In this document: positions 17,779 through 26,589 of the stretch, piece after piece | Numbering within the stretch: position 1 is the first letter of the stretch | How the letters are laid out: each line of letters opens with the position of its first letter | Assembly (NCBI RefSeq): GCF_023630705.1 | Contig: NZ_JALQEM010000012.1 | Location: 176,802-240,801, forward strand | DNA length: 64,000 nt | Origin: Caballeronia sp. GAFFF1 | GTDB lineage: Bacteria; Pseudomonadota; Gammaproteobacteria; Burkholderiales; Burkholderiaceae | Direction of reading: 5' to 3' | Made by a program: the position numbers and the translations under genes | The notes under the pieces: generated by a model | What the model was told of the DNA's origin: nothing | What the model saw: the letters and a program-made list of their open reading frames with translations, nothing else | Database searches by the model: none

Positions 17779-18244
17779 TCGCATGTTCCTTGTGTTGTGC
17801 GATGTCCGGCTCGCGCATCGATCCGAAATCCGCACTGTGGGGAACCGTGCGGCGGCGGCGGATCGAGGCTCCACGTCAGTGGCTACATACCCGTCGGCGT
17901 TTCAGATGCGCGCCGTGTACAGCATTGTAGAAATTCGAGACGCGCTGTGCGTCCGCGATAGGAAAGATAATGCCGGGCGCATGAGCGCCGCCGCTCCCGC
18001 AAAGCCACGGCGCGCGGACAATCTGCACGGCTTTCGCTGCGATGCTACCTGCGCCAAAATTCGCAGATATATCGCCGGGCTGAAGTCGACTATGACGGCC
18101 CCGTGATTGCCGCCATGTTTTTGGCTGCCGACAGTGACACCGCGCGCAATTGAGCCGCGTCCCGAAGACGGCGTTCAACGCTGGGTAACCGGGGCTTTCA
18201 CGGGTCCTCTTACCCTGATGCAACCCGTTCCCGGAGAACATTCG
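17779..18244. other. Divergent intergenic region uraH / deaminase
   Basis: About 466 nt without a supportable gene. TACA-gcat-TGTA (17928-17939) forms a small dyad whose minus-strand reading (TACAAT) could be a -10 for uraH, but the matching -35 is poor. GGGTAA (18183-18188) pairs with TTACCC (18210-18215) in the leader of the deaminase gene. No clear operator for a known regulator was recognised. Confidence 0.4.
18183..18215 (+). promoter_or_regulatory. Hairpin in leader of deaminase gene
   Basis: GGGTAA (18183-18188) pairs with TTACCC (18210-18215) around a 21-nt loop that can form a small inner CCG/CGG stem. It lies 30 nt before ATG 18245 and close to the ribosome-binding site at 18234. 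Function unproven. Confidence 0.3.
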
Positions 18245-19615
18245 ATGAATGCGACACCCCGCAGCCTGCTTGTCAAGAACGCCCACATGCTCGTCACGAT
18301 GGACGCAGAGCGCCGCGAAATCGCCGATGGCGGCCTGTATATCGAAGGAAACCGCATCGTGGCGGTGGGGCCGACGAGCGAGCTTCCGAAGACCGCCGAC
18401 GACGTGCTCGACATGCTCGGGCATCTCGTCATTCCCGGTCTCGTCAACACGCATCACCACATGTATCAGAGCCTGACGCGGGCGGTTCCGGCCGCGCAGA
18501 ACGCCGAGCTTTTCGGCTGGCTCACGAACCTCTACAAGATCTGGGCGCATCTGACGCCCGAGATGATCTCCGTCTCCACGACGACCGCGATGGCCGAACT
18601 GCTGCTCTCCGGCTGCACGACATCGAGCGATCACCTGTACATCTATCCGAACGGCAGCCGGCTTGACGACAGCATCGCGGCGGCGCGCGAGATCGGCATG
18701 CGCTTTCATGCGGCCCGCGGCAGCATGAGCGTCGGCCAGAAAGACGGCGGGCTGCCGCCCGATTCCGTCGTGGAGAAGGAAGACGCGATCCTGAAGGACT
18801 CGCAGCGCCTCATCGAGGCGTATCACGACGAGGGCCGCTACGCGATGCTGCGCGTGGTCGTCGCGCCGTGCTCGCCGTTTTCGGTGAGCCGCGAGTTGAT
18901 GCGCGATTCAGCGGCGCTGGCGCGTCAGTACGGCGTGTCGCTGCACACGCATCTGGCGGAGAACGTGAACGATGTCGCGTACAGCCGCGAGAAGTTCGGC
19001 ATGACGCCCGCCGAATACGCCCAAGACCTGGGTTGGGTCGGCCACGACGTCTGGCACGCGCACTGTGTCCAGCTCGACAAACCGGGCATCGAGCTTTTCG
19101 CGCGCACCGGAACGGGCGTGGCGCACTGTCCGTGCTCGAACATGCGGCTCGCGTCCGGCATCGCGCCGATCCGCGCCATGCGCGACGCGGGCGTGCCGGT
19201 CGGGCTCGGCGTGGACGGCTCGGCATCGAACGATGGCGCTCAAATGGTCGCCGAAGTGCGGCAGGCGCTTTTGCTCCAGCGCGTCGGCTTCGGACCGGAC
19301 GCCATGACCGCGCGCGAAGCGCTCGAAATCGCGACGCTCGGCGGGGCGAAAGTGCTGAACCGCGACGACATCGGCGCGCTCGCGCCCGGCATGGCGGCGG
19401 ATTTCGTCTCGTTCGACCTGTCGCAGCCGGCGTTCGCGGGCGCGCTGCACGATCCGGTGGCGGCGCTCGTGTTCTGCGCGCCGTCGCAGGTCGCGACGAG
19501 CGTCATCGACGGAAAAGTGGTCGTGAAGGAAGGGCGGCTGACGACGGTGGATCTGCGCGCGGCGGTCGAGCGGCATAACACGCTGGCGGGCGAACTGGCG
19601 AACGCGGCGCACTGA
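18245..19615 (+). CDS. 8-oxoguanine deaminase / guanine-type amidohydrolase
   Basis: Zinc amidohydrolase of the AtzB/TrzN-like purine deaminase group, 456 residues. Metal ligands are His70 and His72 (NTHHHM), His236 (LHTHLAEN, with the catalytic Glu239), His273 (HAHCVQL) and Asp324 (LGVDGSASND). 'TTSSDHLYIYPNG' after residue 124 resembles the 8-oxoguanine deaminase subfamily, which makes urate from 8-oxoguanine. That would feed directly into PuuD. Guanine deaminase or another triazine/pyrimidine hydrolase is the alternative. GGAGA at 18234-18238 supports ATG 18245. A decayed copy of the gene's last about 45 codons follows at 19648. Confidence 0.85.
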   Translation: MNATPRSLLVKNAHMLVTMDAERREIADGGLYIEGNRIVAVGPTSELPKTADDVLDMLGHLVIPGLVNTHHHMYQSLTRAVPAAQNAELFGWLTNLYKIWAHLTPEMISVSTTTAMAELLLSGCTTSSDHLYIYPNGSRLDDSIAAAREIGMRFHAARGSMSVGQKDGGLPPDSVVEKEDAILKDSQRLIEAYHDEGRYAMLRVVVAPCSPFSVSRELMRDSAALARQYGVSLHTHLAENVNDVAYSREKFGMTPAEYAQDLGWVGHDVWHAHCVQLDKPGIELFARTGTGVAHCPCSNMRLASGIAPIRAMRDAGVPVGLGVDGSASNDGAQMVAEVRQALLLQRVGFGPDAMTAREALEIATLGGAKVLNRDDIGALAPGMAADFVSFDLSQPAFAGALHDPVAALVFCAPSQVATSVIDGKVVVKEGRLTTVDLRAAVERHNTLAGELANAAH

Positions 19616-19647
19616 AGGCGGGATGGGCGCCTCATGGCGAGGCGCGT

Positions 19648-19783
19648 GCCGTCGCAGGTCGCGACGAGCGTGATCGACGGGAAGTGATCGCGAAGAAAGG
19701 CGGCTGACGACGGCGAATCTGCGCACGGTCGTTGGACGGCATGCGCGCTGGCGCGCTAACTGGCGAACCCGGCGCACTGAAGC
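19648..19783 (+). pseudogene. Degenerate duplicate of the deaminase gene 3' end
   Basis: The stretch aligns with 19480-19618, the last about 45 codons of the preceding gene. Shared blocks are 'gccgtcgcaggtcgcgacga', 'ggcggctgacgacgg', 'ggcgaac' and 'ggcgcactgaag', in the same order and spacing apart from small indels. The copy has lost the reading frame (an in-frame TGA appears soon after 'gacgggaag'). It is a non-functional remnant of a tandem or recombination event and lies in the gap between the gene and the convergent LysR gene. Confidence 0.8.
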
Positions 19784-19828
19784 CGCGACGCGCGCCTCCG
19801 AGCAAAACGCAGACAGGGTTCGCTGGCG

Positions 19829-20761
19829 TCACGGCTGGTCGATCAGCGAGCGCGTCGCCTCGGCGACGAGACTGCGCAGCCAGCGCACTTCGTCGGAGTA
19901 GTGACACCGCTCATGCCAGAGCTGGTAATACTGCATGGGCGGGAAGTCGAGCGGCGCGGGCACCACCGCGAGCGGCAGAAACTTCGCGTAATGGGCGGCG
20001 AAAAGGCGCGTGGTCGTGAAGACGAGGTCCGACTTGATGAGCACGTAAGGCGCAAGATTGAAATAGGGCAGCGTAACGACGACATGGCGCTTCAGGCGTT
20101 CGCGCGCCAGATGCACGTCGATTGCTCCGCGCTGACCGACGGAATAGGGCGTCGGCGCGAGGTGCGGCGCGTTGAGGTATTGATCGAGCGTGAGTCCGCC
20201 CCGTTTGGCGAACGGATGCGTGTTGCTGACGAGACACACGATCTTGTCGACGAAGAGATTCGACAGATGCAGTTGCTCGGGCGGTTCCGGCCAGTTGCCG
20301 ACGACGATATCGAGCTTGCCGTCTTCGAGCGCCAGTTCGTAATCGAACGCGGGGCCGAGCGAATGAAACTCGAGCGTCGCGTTCGGCGCGGCCTGCCGGA
20401 AACGCTCGACGACGGTCGGCACGAAGAGCACATTCAGATAGTCGGGACAGCCGATGCGATAGCACCGCACGGACGTCGAAGGGTCGAAGTTGTGCTGCTG
20501 GACCTTGATCCGCTCGATCTCGCGCAGCGCGTTCTGCGTCGGTTCGAGCAGGCGAAGGCCGTATTCAGTCGGCACCATGCCGGACTTGCCGCGCACGAGC
20601 AGCGGGTCGCCGGTGATGTCGCGCAGGCGGCGCAGCGCGGCGCTGATGGCGGGTTGCGACTGATTGAGCTTGACGGCCGCGCGGGTGACGCTGCGTTCCA
20701 TCAGCAAGGTATGCAAGACGCGCAATAAGTACGTATCGATCGCCTCGCGTTGCTGACTCAT
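19829..20761 (-). CDS. LysR-family transcriptional regulator
   Basis: 310-residue regulator with the N-terminal winged helix-turn-helix ('LHTLLMERSVTRAAVKLNQSQPAISAALRRL', residues 16-46) and a LysR substrate-binding domain from about residue 93. It resembles the NodD/NahR-like branch ('GDPLLVRGKSGMVPTEYG', 'YLNVLFVPTVVERF'). It is transcribed away from the purine/nucleoside ABC importer, and the 271-nt region between them carries AT-rich dyads, so it probably controls that importer and perhaps the deaminase gene. The inducer is unknown. Confidence 0.88.
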   Translation of the reverse strand: MSQQREAIDTYLLRVLHTLLMERSVTRAAVKLNQSQPAISAALRRLRDITGDPLLVRGKSGMVPTEYGLRLLEPTQNALREIERIKVQQHNFDPSTSVRCYRIGCPDYLNVLFVPTVVERFRQAAPNATLEFHSLGPAFDYELALEDGKLDIVVGNWPEPPEQLHLSNLFVDKIVCLVSNTHPFAKRGGLTLDQYLNAPHLAPTPYSVGQRGAIDVHLARERLKRHVVVTLPYFNLAPYVLIKSDLVFTTTRLFAAHYAKFLPLAVVPAPLDFPPMQYYQLWHERCHYSDEVRWLRSLVAEATRSLIDQP

Positions 20762-20773
20762 GTTATCTCCACT

Positions 20774-20823
20774 ATATGTTCTGGCTGATCGATGAAGGGG
20801 TACAACATATCATTTTTAATATG
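20774..20823. promoter_or_regulatory. AT-rich dyads in LysR/ABC divergent promoter
   Basis: ATATGTT (20774-20780) and AACATAT (20804-20810) form an inverted repeat with a 23-nt spacer. CATAT (20806-20810) pairs again with ATATG (20819-20823). They lie just upstream of the LysR start codon in a conspicuously AT-rich patch, as expected for LysR recognition and activation sites. The remainder up to 21032 shows no gene. Confidence 0.45.
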
Positions 20824-21032
20824 ACATAGACTTTGCGTCAAGGTGTGGCTAACCCGCAAATGCTCGCTAGGCGGGGAGTCGCGCTAATTTTGAGTGATCG
20901 ACTTAGCGTCTCGAATTCTGTAAATTCTGCCCGCGATATGAGTTCGTGCGACAACCGGTGTCTTGCGCTCGCTCTCGCGGTAATCCTTTCCAGCCCGGCC
21001 TGCTCGGTGGCCGGGCGCTTATTCAGAGCTCA

Positions 21033-22604
21033 ATGGGCGACGCCATTCAAAAGTCGACAACGCCACCGCGCCTGGCGTTGTCCGGCATCAGCAAGCAGTA
21101 CCCGTCCGTCAAGGCGAACGACGGCGTGAATCTCGTCGTCATGCCGGGCGAGATTCACGCGGTGCTCGGCGAAAACGGCGCGGGCAAGTCTACGCTGATG
21201 AAGATCATCTACGGCGCGGTGCGCCCGGACGAAGGCGAGATCCGCTGGCAGGGCGAGACCGTCGACATCGGCAGTCCGGCGGCGGCGCGCAAGCTCGGCA
21301 TCGGCATGGTGTTTCAGCACTTCTCGCTGTTCGAGACGCTGACAGTCGCCGAAAACATCGCGCTCGCGCTCGACGAGAAGTTCGACATGAAGGCGCTCGC
21401 AAAGCGCATCCGCGACGTGTCGAAGGACTACGGGCTCGATGTCGATCCGCAGCGGCACGTTCATAGCCTCACGGTCGGCGAGCGGCAGCGCGTGGAAATC
21501 GTGCGCTGCCTGCTGCAGAACCCGCGGCTGCTCATCATGGACGAGCCGACATCCGTGCTCACGCCGCAGGCGGTGCAGAAGCTCTTCACGGTGCTGCGCC
21601 GGCTCGCGGCCGAAGGGTGCAGCATTCTCTACATCAGTCACAAGCTCGACGAAATTCAGGCGCTCTGCGAGAACGCCACGGTGATGCGCGGCGGCCGCGT
21701 GACCGGCAATGTCGATCCGCGCAAGGAAACGCACGCGTCGCTCGCGCAGTTGATGGTCGGCCATTCGCTGCCCGATTACACGCGCCGCGCCCACACGCCG
21801 GGCGATGCGTTGCTCGCGGTCAGGAATCTTTCGGTGGCGAGCCCTGACCCGTTCGGCACGTCGCTCCAGAACGTGTCGTTCGAGGTGCGCGCGGGCGAAC
21901 TCTTCGGCATCGCGGGCGTGTCGGGTAATGGGCAGGCGGAACTGCTCGCGGCGCTTTCGGGCGAGATTCGCGATCGCCACGTCGCGGCCGATGCCGTGTC
22001 GATCTGCGGCACGTCCGCCGCGCGGCTCACGGCGGGCGCGCGGCGGCGGCTCGGCTTCGCGTTCGTGCCGGAAGAACGGCTCGGGCGCGGCGCGGTCCCG
22101 GCGATGTCGCTCGCGGAAAACGGCCTGCTGACCGCGCATCGGCAACAGATGGTGCGCGGCGGCTGGGTCCGCGCCGGCGCGGTGCGCGGCTTTGCCGATC
22201 GCTGCATTCAGGCCTTCGACGTGCGCTGCGGCGGTAGCGGCGCGCTCGCGCAGAGCCTGTCGGGCGGCAACTTGCAGAAGTTCATCGTCGGACGCGAGAT
22301 TTTGCAGGCGCCGAAGGTGCTCGTCGTCGCGCAGCCGACCTGGGGCGTCGATGTCGGCGCGGCCGGCTTCATCCGCCAGCAACTGCTGGATCTTGCGTCA
22401 CGCGGCGTCGCCATTCTCGTGATATCGGAAGAGCTCGAAGAACTGTTCGACATCTGCGACCGGCTCGCCGTGCTCGCGCGCGGCAAGCTCTCGCCGGTGC
22501 GCGCGACAGGCGAGACGAACGCCGAGGAAATCGGCCTCTTCATGGCAGGCTTGTTCGAGGGCAAGCGCGCGCCCGCGGCCGAACTCGATTCTTTGAGCAA
22601 ATAA
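21033..22604 (+). CDS. ABC transporter ATPase, nucleoside/purine (BMP-type) importer
   Basis: Double ABC ATPase of 523 residues, as in sugar and nucleoside (YufO/NupA-type) importers. The N-terminal cassette has GENGAGKST, a signature in the variant form 'LTVGERQRVEIVRCL' and Walker B 'LLIMDEPTSVLTP'. The C-terminal cassette has 'GVSGNGQAEL' (degenerate Walker A), signature LSGGNLQKFIVGREI and Walker B 'VLVVAQPTWGVD' with Gln in place of Asp, normal for the degenerate half of this family. ATG 21033 is chosen because an upstream in-frame GTG would add 29 unusual residues. It is followed after 2 nt by the permease gene. Confidence 0.9.
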   Translation: MGDAIQKSTTPPRLALSGISKQYPSVKANDGVNLVVMPGEIHAVLGENGAGKSTLMKIIYGAVRPDEGEIRWQGETVDIGSPAAARKLGIGMVFQHFSLFETLTVAENIALALDEKFDMKALAKRIRDVSKDYGLDVDPQRHVHSLTVGERQRVEIVRCLLQNPRLLIMDEPTSVLTPQAVQKLFTVLRRLAAEGCSILYISHKLDEIQALCENATVMRGGRVTGNVDPRKETHASLAQLMVGHSLPDYTRRAHTPGDALLAVRNLSVASPDPFGTSLQNVSFEVRAGELFGIAGVSGNGQAELLAALSGEIRDRHVAADAVSICGTSAARLTAGARRRLGFAFVPEERLGRGAVPAMSLAENGLLTAHRQQMVRGGWVRAGAVRGFADRCIQAFDVRCGGSGALAQSLSGGNLQKFIVGREILQAPKVLVVAQPTWGVDVGAAGFIRQQLLDLASRGVAILVISEELEELFDICDRLAVLARGKLSPVRATGETNAEEIGLFMAGLFEGKRAPAAELDSLSK

Positions 22605-22606
22605 GC

Positions 22607-23713
22607 ATGATCTTTCCCTATCGACTCGAAGCGCGCCCGACGCCCTCGCGCGCCATGCAGCTTGCGGTTCCGGTGGTGGCGGCCGTGGCGACGCTCGTCA
22701 TCGGCTTCCTCATTTTCAGCGTCGTCGGCCAGGACCCGCTGCGCGCGATGCACGCGTTCTTCGTCGAGCCGCTCTCGACCGTGAACGGCTGGTCCGAGCT
22801 CGTGCTGAAGGCGTCGCCGCTATGCCTGATCGGGCTGGGGCTCGCGGTCGGCTATCGCGCGAACGTATGGAATATCGGCGCGGAAGGGCAGATGCTGCTC
22901 GGCGGCATCGTCGCGGGCGGCATCGCCATTCACGTCGGCGATGCGTCCGGCTGGTGGACGCTGCCGCTCATGGTGATCGGCGGCATCGCGGGCGGCATGC
23001 TGTGGGCCGCCATTCCGGCGCTGCTCAAGAGCCGCTTCAACACCAACGAGATTCTCACGAGCCTGATGCTCACGTACGTCGCGACGCAACTGCTGATCTA
23101 TCTCGTGAGCGGCCCGTGGCGCGACCCGGAAGGCATGAACTTCCCGATTTCCGCGATGTTCGTCGACGACGCCTTGTTCCCGCGTCTCTACGGCGACTGG
23201 CACTGGAGCTTCCTGAAGGGCACGCGCATCAACGCGTCGGTGTTTCTGACGGTGATCGCGATTCCGCTCGTCTGGCTTTTCATGCGCAAGAGTTTCGCGG
23301 GCTTCCGGATGAACGTCGGCGGTCTCGCGCCGCTCGCCGCGCGCTACGCGGGCTTCTCGGACAAGAAGACCATCTGGACTTCACTGCTGCTTTCGGGCGG
23401 ACTCGCGGGCCTCGCGGGCATGGGCGAAGTAGCGGGACCGATCGGGCAGCTTCAGGCCGGCTGGTCGCCGGGCTACGGCTTCACCGCGATCATCGTCGTG
23501 TTCGTCGGGCGGCTGCATCCGGTGGGAATCGTGCTCGCGAGTCTCTTGATGGCGCTGCTGTATCTCGGCGGCGAAGCGGTGCAGACATCGCTGCAATTGC
23601 CGCAGGCGCTCGCGGGCGTGTTCCAGGGGCTGCTGCTGTTTTGTCTCCTCGGCTGCGATCTGTTCGTGAATTACCGCATCAGGCGCAGGACCCCGGCGCA
23701 CCGTGTTGCCTGA
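22607..23713 (+). CDS. ABC transporter permease 1, nucleoside/purine importer
   Basis: Inner-membrane permease of the BPD_transp_2 (YufP/NupB) type, 368 residues with about ten hydrophobic segments. 'GLGLAVGYRANVWNIGAEGQMLLGG' near residues 73-97 and 'LAGLAGMGEVAGPIGQLQAGWSPGYGFTAI' near 265-295 are characteristic conserved loops. Starts 2 nt after the ATPase gene and is followed after 22 nt by the second permease. Confidence 0.9.
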   Translation: MIFPYRLEARPTPSRAMQLAVPVVAAVATLVIGFLIFSVVGQDPLRAMHAFFVEPLSTVNGWSELVLKASPLCLIGLGLAVGYRANVWNIGAEGQMLLGGIVAGGIAIHVGDASGWWTLPLMVIGGIAGGMLWAAIPALLKSRFNTNEILTSLMLTYVATQLLIYLVSGPWRDPEGMNFPISAMFVDDALFPRLYGDWHWSFLKGTRINASVFLTVIAIPLVWLFMRKSFAGFRMNVGGLAPLAARYAGFSDKKTIWTSLLLSGGLAGLAGMGEVAGPIGQLQAGWSPGYGFTAIIVVFVGRLHPVGIVLASLLMALLYLGGEAVQTSLQLPQALAGVFQGLLLFCLLGCDLFVNYRIRRRTPAHRVA

Positions 23714-23735
23714 GACTGCATAAGAGAACTCGAAG

Positions 23736-24665
23736 ATGGATATCAATCAAGCCAGCAATCTCGCATCGAGCGCGGTCATCGCGGCCATTCCGCTGATGTA
23801 CGCGGGCGCGGGCGAACTCGTCGCGGAGAAATCCGGCGTGCTCAACCTGGGCGTCGAAGGCATGATGCTGATGGGCGCGGTCACGGGCTACGCGGTCACG
23901 TCGATCACGGGCAGTCCGTGGCTCGGCATTGTCGCGTCGGTGTTCGCGGGGCTCGCGATGGCGCTGCTCTTCGGCTTCCTCACCATCACCATGCTCGCCA
24001 ATCAGGTCGCCACGGGCCTGTCGCTGACGATCTTCGGCATCGGATTCTCGGCGTACGTCGGCAAGCCGTACACGTCGGCGGCCGTGCGCGCGACCATCGA
24101 CGTAGTGCCGATTCCCGGTCTTTCGTCGATTCCCGTTCTCGGCCCCGCGATCTTCTCGCTGACGCCGCTCGGCTATCTTGCCTTCTTCATGTTCGCGCTG
24201 ATCGGCTGGTTTCTTTACAAGACCCGCGCGGGGCTCGTGCTGCGCTCGGTCGGCGAATCGCCGGCGGTGGCGCATTCGGTCGGTTTTCCGGTGGTCGGCG
24301 TGCGCTACGGCGCGACGCTTTTCGGCGGCGGCATGGCGGGCATCGCGGGCGGCTACTACTCGATCGTCTATCTGCATGTCTGGCAGGAGCAACTGACCTC
24401 AGGCCGCGGCTGGATCGCGCTCGCGCTCGTCGTCTTCGCGACGTGGCGGCCGGGGCGGCTCTTGATCGGCGCGCTGCTGTTCGGGGCGGTGATGGCGCTG
24501 CAGTTCTACGCGCAGGCCATCGGCGTGCCGGTGCCGACGCAGTTTCTCGCGATGCTGCCGTATATTGCGACCATCGTCGTGCTCGTGCTGATCTCGCGCA
24601 ACCCGAACACGATCAAGCTCAACGCGCCTGCATCGCTCGGCAAGCCGTTTTTCGCGGCGAGTTGA
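23736..24665 (+). CDS. ABC transporter permease 2, nucleoside/purine importer
   Basis: Second permease (YufQ/NupC type), 309 residues and about eight to nine hydrophobic helices. It opens with 'AAIPLMYAGAGELVAEKSGVLNLGVEGMMLMGA', the diagnostic family motif, and has 'FGGGMAGIAGGYYSI' in the second half. It presumably dimerises with the preceding permease. 191 nt separate it from the binding-protein gene, an unusually large gap that contains a stable hairpin. Confidence 0.9.
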   Translation: MDINQASNLASSAVIAAIPLMYAGAGELVAEKSGVLNLGVEGMMLMGAVTGYAVTSITGSPWLGIVASVFAGLAMALLFGFLTITMLANQVATGLSLTIFGIGFSAYVGKPYTSAAVRATIDVVPIPGLSSIPVLGPAIFSLTPLGYLAFFMFALIGWFLYKTRAGLVLRSVGESPAVAHSVGFPVVGVRYGATLFGGGMAGIAGGYYSIVYLHVWQEQLTSGRGWIALALVVFATWRPGRLLIGALLFGAVMALQFYAQAIGVPVPTQFLAMLPYIATIVVLVLISRNPNTIKLNAPASLGKPFFAAS

Positions 24666-24680
24666 AGCGTGTGGCGCGCC

Positions 24681-24716
24681 GGCGTTTTGCATTCACGGTA
24701 CCGCATGCAAAGTGCC
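24681..24716 (+). promoter_or_regulatory. Intra-operon hairpin before the binding-protein gene
   Basis: GGCGTTTTGCAT (24681-24692) pairs with ATGCAAAGTGCC (24705-24716), 12 pairs including two G-U, around a 12-nt loop. It has no T-run. A stem here could protect upstream transcript ends or allow differential expression of the abundant binding protein from the membrane components. A separate promoter within 24717-24850 is also possible. Confidence 0.4.
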
Positions 24717-24856
24717 GCATTTAATCTGCGCGGTCGGTGTGTGTTGTTCCGCCACCGCACCGCGTGCGCCTGAGGTTCCGCCGCGTTTTTTGACCGACGA
24801 AACTTCAGGCGAACCGTTTTCCGTTTTGCATACAACATCCAAAGAGGAGCATCACG

Positions 24857-25942
24857 ATGCAGAAAACCTGGCTGAAGGCGATCACGGCGACTGTCGCGCT
24901 GTCCGCGACGCTCGCCGCCGCGAGTGCGCAAGCGGCCGACGCCCCGGGCGTCGCCTTCGTCTATCTCGGCAATCCGGGCGATGCGGGCTGGACCTTCGCG
25001 CACGACGCCGGCAGCAAGGAAGCCGAAGCGAAGTTCGGCAACAAGATCAAGATCACGCGCGTGGAGAACGTGCCCGAATCCGCGGACTCGGAACGCGTGT
25101 TCCGCGATCTGGCTAACAAGGGCAACAAGGTCATCTTCGGCACGAGCTTCGGCTATCAGGACTTCCAGCTGAAGGTCGCGAAGGACTTTCCGGACACGAT
25201 CTTCCTGACCGCGACGGGCTTCAAGAAGGCGAAGAACTTCGGCACGTACGACGTGCGCATGTATCAGGGCGCGTATCTCGCGGGCGTCGCGGCGGCCTAT
25301 GTGACGAAGACGAATACGCTGGGCTTTGTCGCGTCGGTGCCGATTCCCGAAGTGGTCCGCAACATCAACGCGTACACTTTGGGCGCGCGTTCTGTGAATC
25401 CGAAGATCCATACGAAGGTCATCTGGATCAATAGCTGGTTCGATCCGGGCAAGGAAAAGCAGGCGGCCGAGACGCTGATCGGGCAGGGCGCGGACGTGCT
25501 GTTGCAGAACACCGATTCGAACGCGACGCTCAACACCGCGAACGAAAAGCATGTGCACGCGTTCGGCTGGGATTCGAACATGAAGAAGTTCGGCCCGGAC
25601 GCGCATCTCGGCTCGGTGGTCGCGCACTGGGGCGTGTACTACAACGACGTGATCCAGAAGGTGCTCGACGGCAAATGGAAGAACGATCCGGTCTGGCTCG
25701 GCATCCCGCAGAAGGCCGTGGACCTCGAAGACCTGAACACGACCGCGATTCCCGCGAAGGCGGTGCAGTCAGTCGCCGCGAAGCGTGATGAACTGCATTC
25801 CGGCAAGTGGGACGTCTTCAGCGGTCCGATCAAGGATCAGTCCGGCGCAGAAAAGGTGCCGGCAGGCAAGACGCTGTCGGACCCGGAATTGCAGCGTATC
25901 AATTGGTATGTGGAGGGCGTGGACGGTTCGCTGCCGAAGTAA
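24857..25942 (+). CDS. BMP-family ABC transporter substrate-binding protein
   Basis: Periplasmic binding protein of the basic-membrane-protein/Med family that recognises nucleosides or purines, 361 residues. Residues 1-27 are a Sec signal peptide ending ASAQAADA; no lipobox is seen. 'VAFVYLGNPGDAGWTFAHDAG', 'IFGTSFGYQDF' and 'GQGADVLLQNTDSN' follow the family layout. AGAGGAG precedes ATG 24857. Together with the two permeases and the ATPase it forms a complete importer. Placement next to the deaminase suggests a purine base or nucleoside ligand. Confidence 0.92.
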   Translation: MQKTWLKAITATVALSATLAAASAQAADAPGVAFVYLGNPGDAGWTFAHDAGSKEAEAKFGNKIKITRVENVPESADSERVFRDLANKGNKVIFGTSFGYQDFQLKVAKDFPDTIFLTATGFKKAKNFGTYDVRMYQGAYLAGVAAAYVTKTNTLGFVASVPIPEVVRNINAYTLGARSVNPKIHTKVIWINSWFDPGKEKQAAETLIGQGADVLLQNTDSNATLNTANEKHVHAFGWDSNMKKFGPDAHLGSVVAHWGVYYNDVIQKVLDGKWKNDPVWLGIPQKAVDLEDLNTTAIPAKAVQSVAAKRDELHSGKWDVFSGPIKDQSGAEKVPAGKTLSDPELQRINWYVEGVDGSLPK

Positions 25943-25982
25943 GGCGGAGGTGGTCATCACGCCGCTCAGAGGGACTTGGGAG

Positions 25983-26013
25983 GCCGCTCCGATTGCTACC
26001 GGAGCGGCTTTTT
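25983..26013 (+). terminator. Strong terminator after the BMP importer operon
   Basis: GCCGCTCCG (25983-25991) pairs with CGGAGCGGC (26000-26008) and runs into TTTTTC. It lies 40 nt after the binding-protein stop. Confidence 0.9.
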
Positions 26014-26101
26014 CTTGACCTGTGGATGGACTAAGACGAACCGCGCTTTGCTGTGCGATGTAACCGCTGAAGCGCGGCGGTGACGATGGAATGGCTCCGC
26101 C

Positions 26102-26584
26102 CTACTTGATGGCCCTGCTCATAGGCGTGACGCGCGGATCGTCGCAAAGCCGATCGCATCCACCGCGGCATATCGGCACCAACGTGACACCGATCTGATT
26201 CAGCGTCTGACTGCCGTCATCTGCTGCATCTGGTTTCCTAATGATTCTCTTGTTCAGCCAGATGTTTCCCTCCTTGATTCCAAGCTGAAGCAGATAGGAC
26301 TCAATCGCCGACGCTCTTTGGCCGGCCAGGGCGTTTGGATTGCGCTCTTTCACATATCCCCCCGCGTACACGATCCCTCGGATGTCGACATCCGGCCATT
26401 GGCGCGCGGTAAGTACCATGTCGGCGATTCGGAGCCGGGCAGAATTGGGGATTTCCACGGAGTTGAGTGGCAGACTGCCTTCCATATCTTCCGAGATCGT
26501 GCATGCGTTCGCAGTGACTGCCGACCACATCGCGCACAGAAAAAGCGTTGCGCGGATTGTGCCGCGGAGCATTAATTTGGCCAC
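26102..26584 (-). CDS. Secreted/periplasmic protein with OmpA-like C-terminal region, candidate immunity or accessory protein
   Basis: 160 residues, start GTG 26584 (GAGG about 10 nt upstream; ATG 26572 is an alternative). A signal peptide is evident (LFLCAMWSAVTANA, cleavage near residue 27). The middle segment 'DIRGIVYAGGYVKERNPNALAGQRASAIESYLLQLGI' resembles the OmpA/MotB peptidoglycan-binding pattern of an Asn followed by L...RA..V..YL...GI. Cysteines at 28, 139, 143 and 147 suggest disulfides. It starts 5 nt after the M35 peptidase gene and is the last gene of the cassette. A periplasmic product next to a putative exported peptidase could be its immunity protein; this is inference. Confidence 0.7.
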   Translation of the reverse strand: MAKLMLRGTIRATLFLCAMWSAVTANACTISEDMEGSLPLNSVEIPNSARLRIADMVLTARQWPDVDIRGIVYAGGYVKERNPNALAGQRASAIESYLLQLGIKEGNIWLNKRIIRKPDAADDGSQTLNQIGVTLVPICRGGCDRLCDDPRVTPMSRAIK

Positions 26585-26589
26585 GACTT

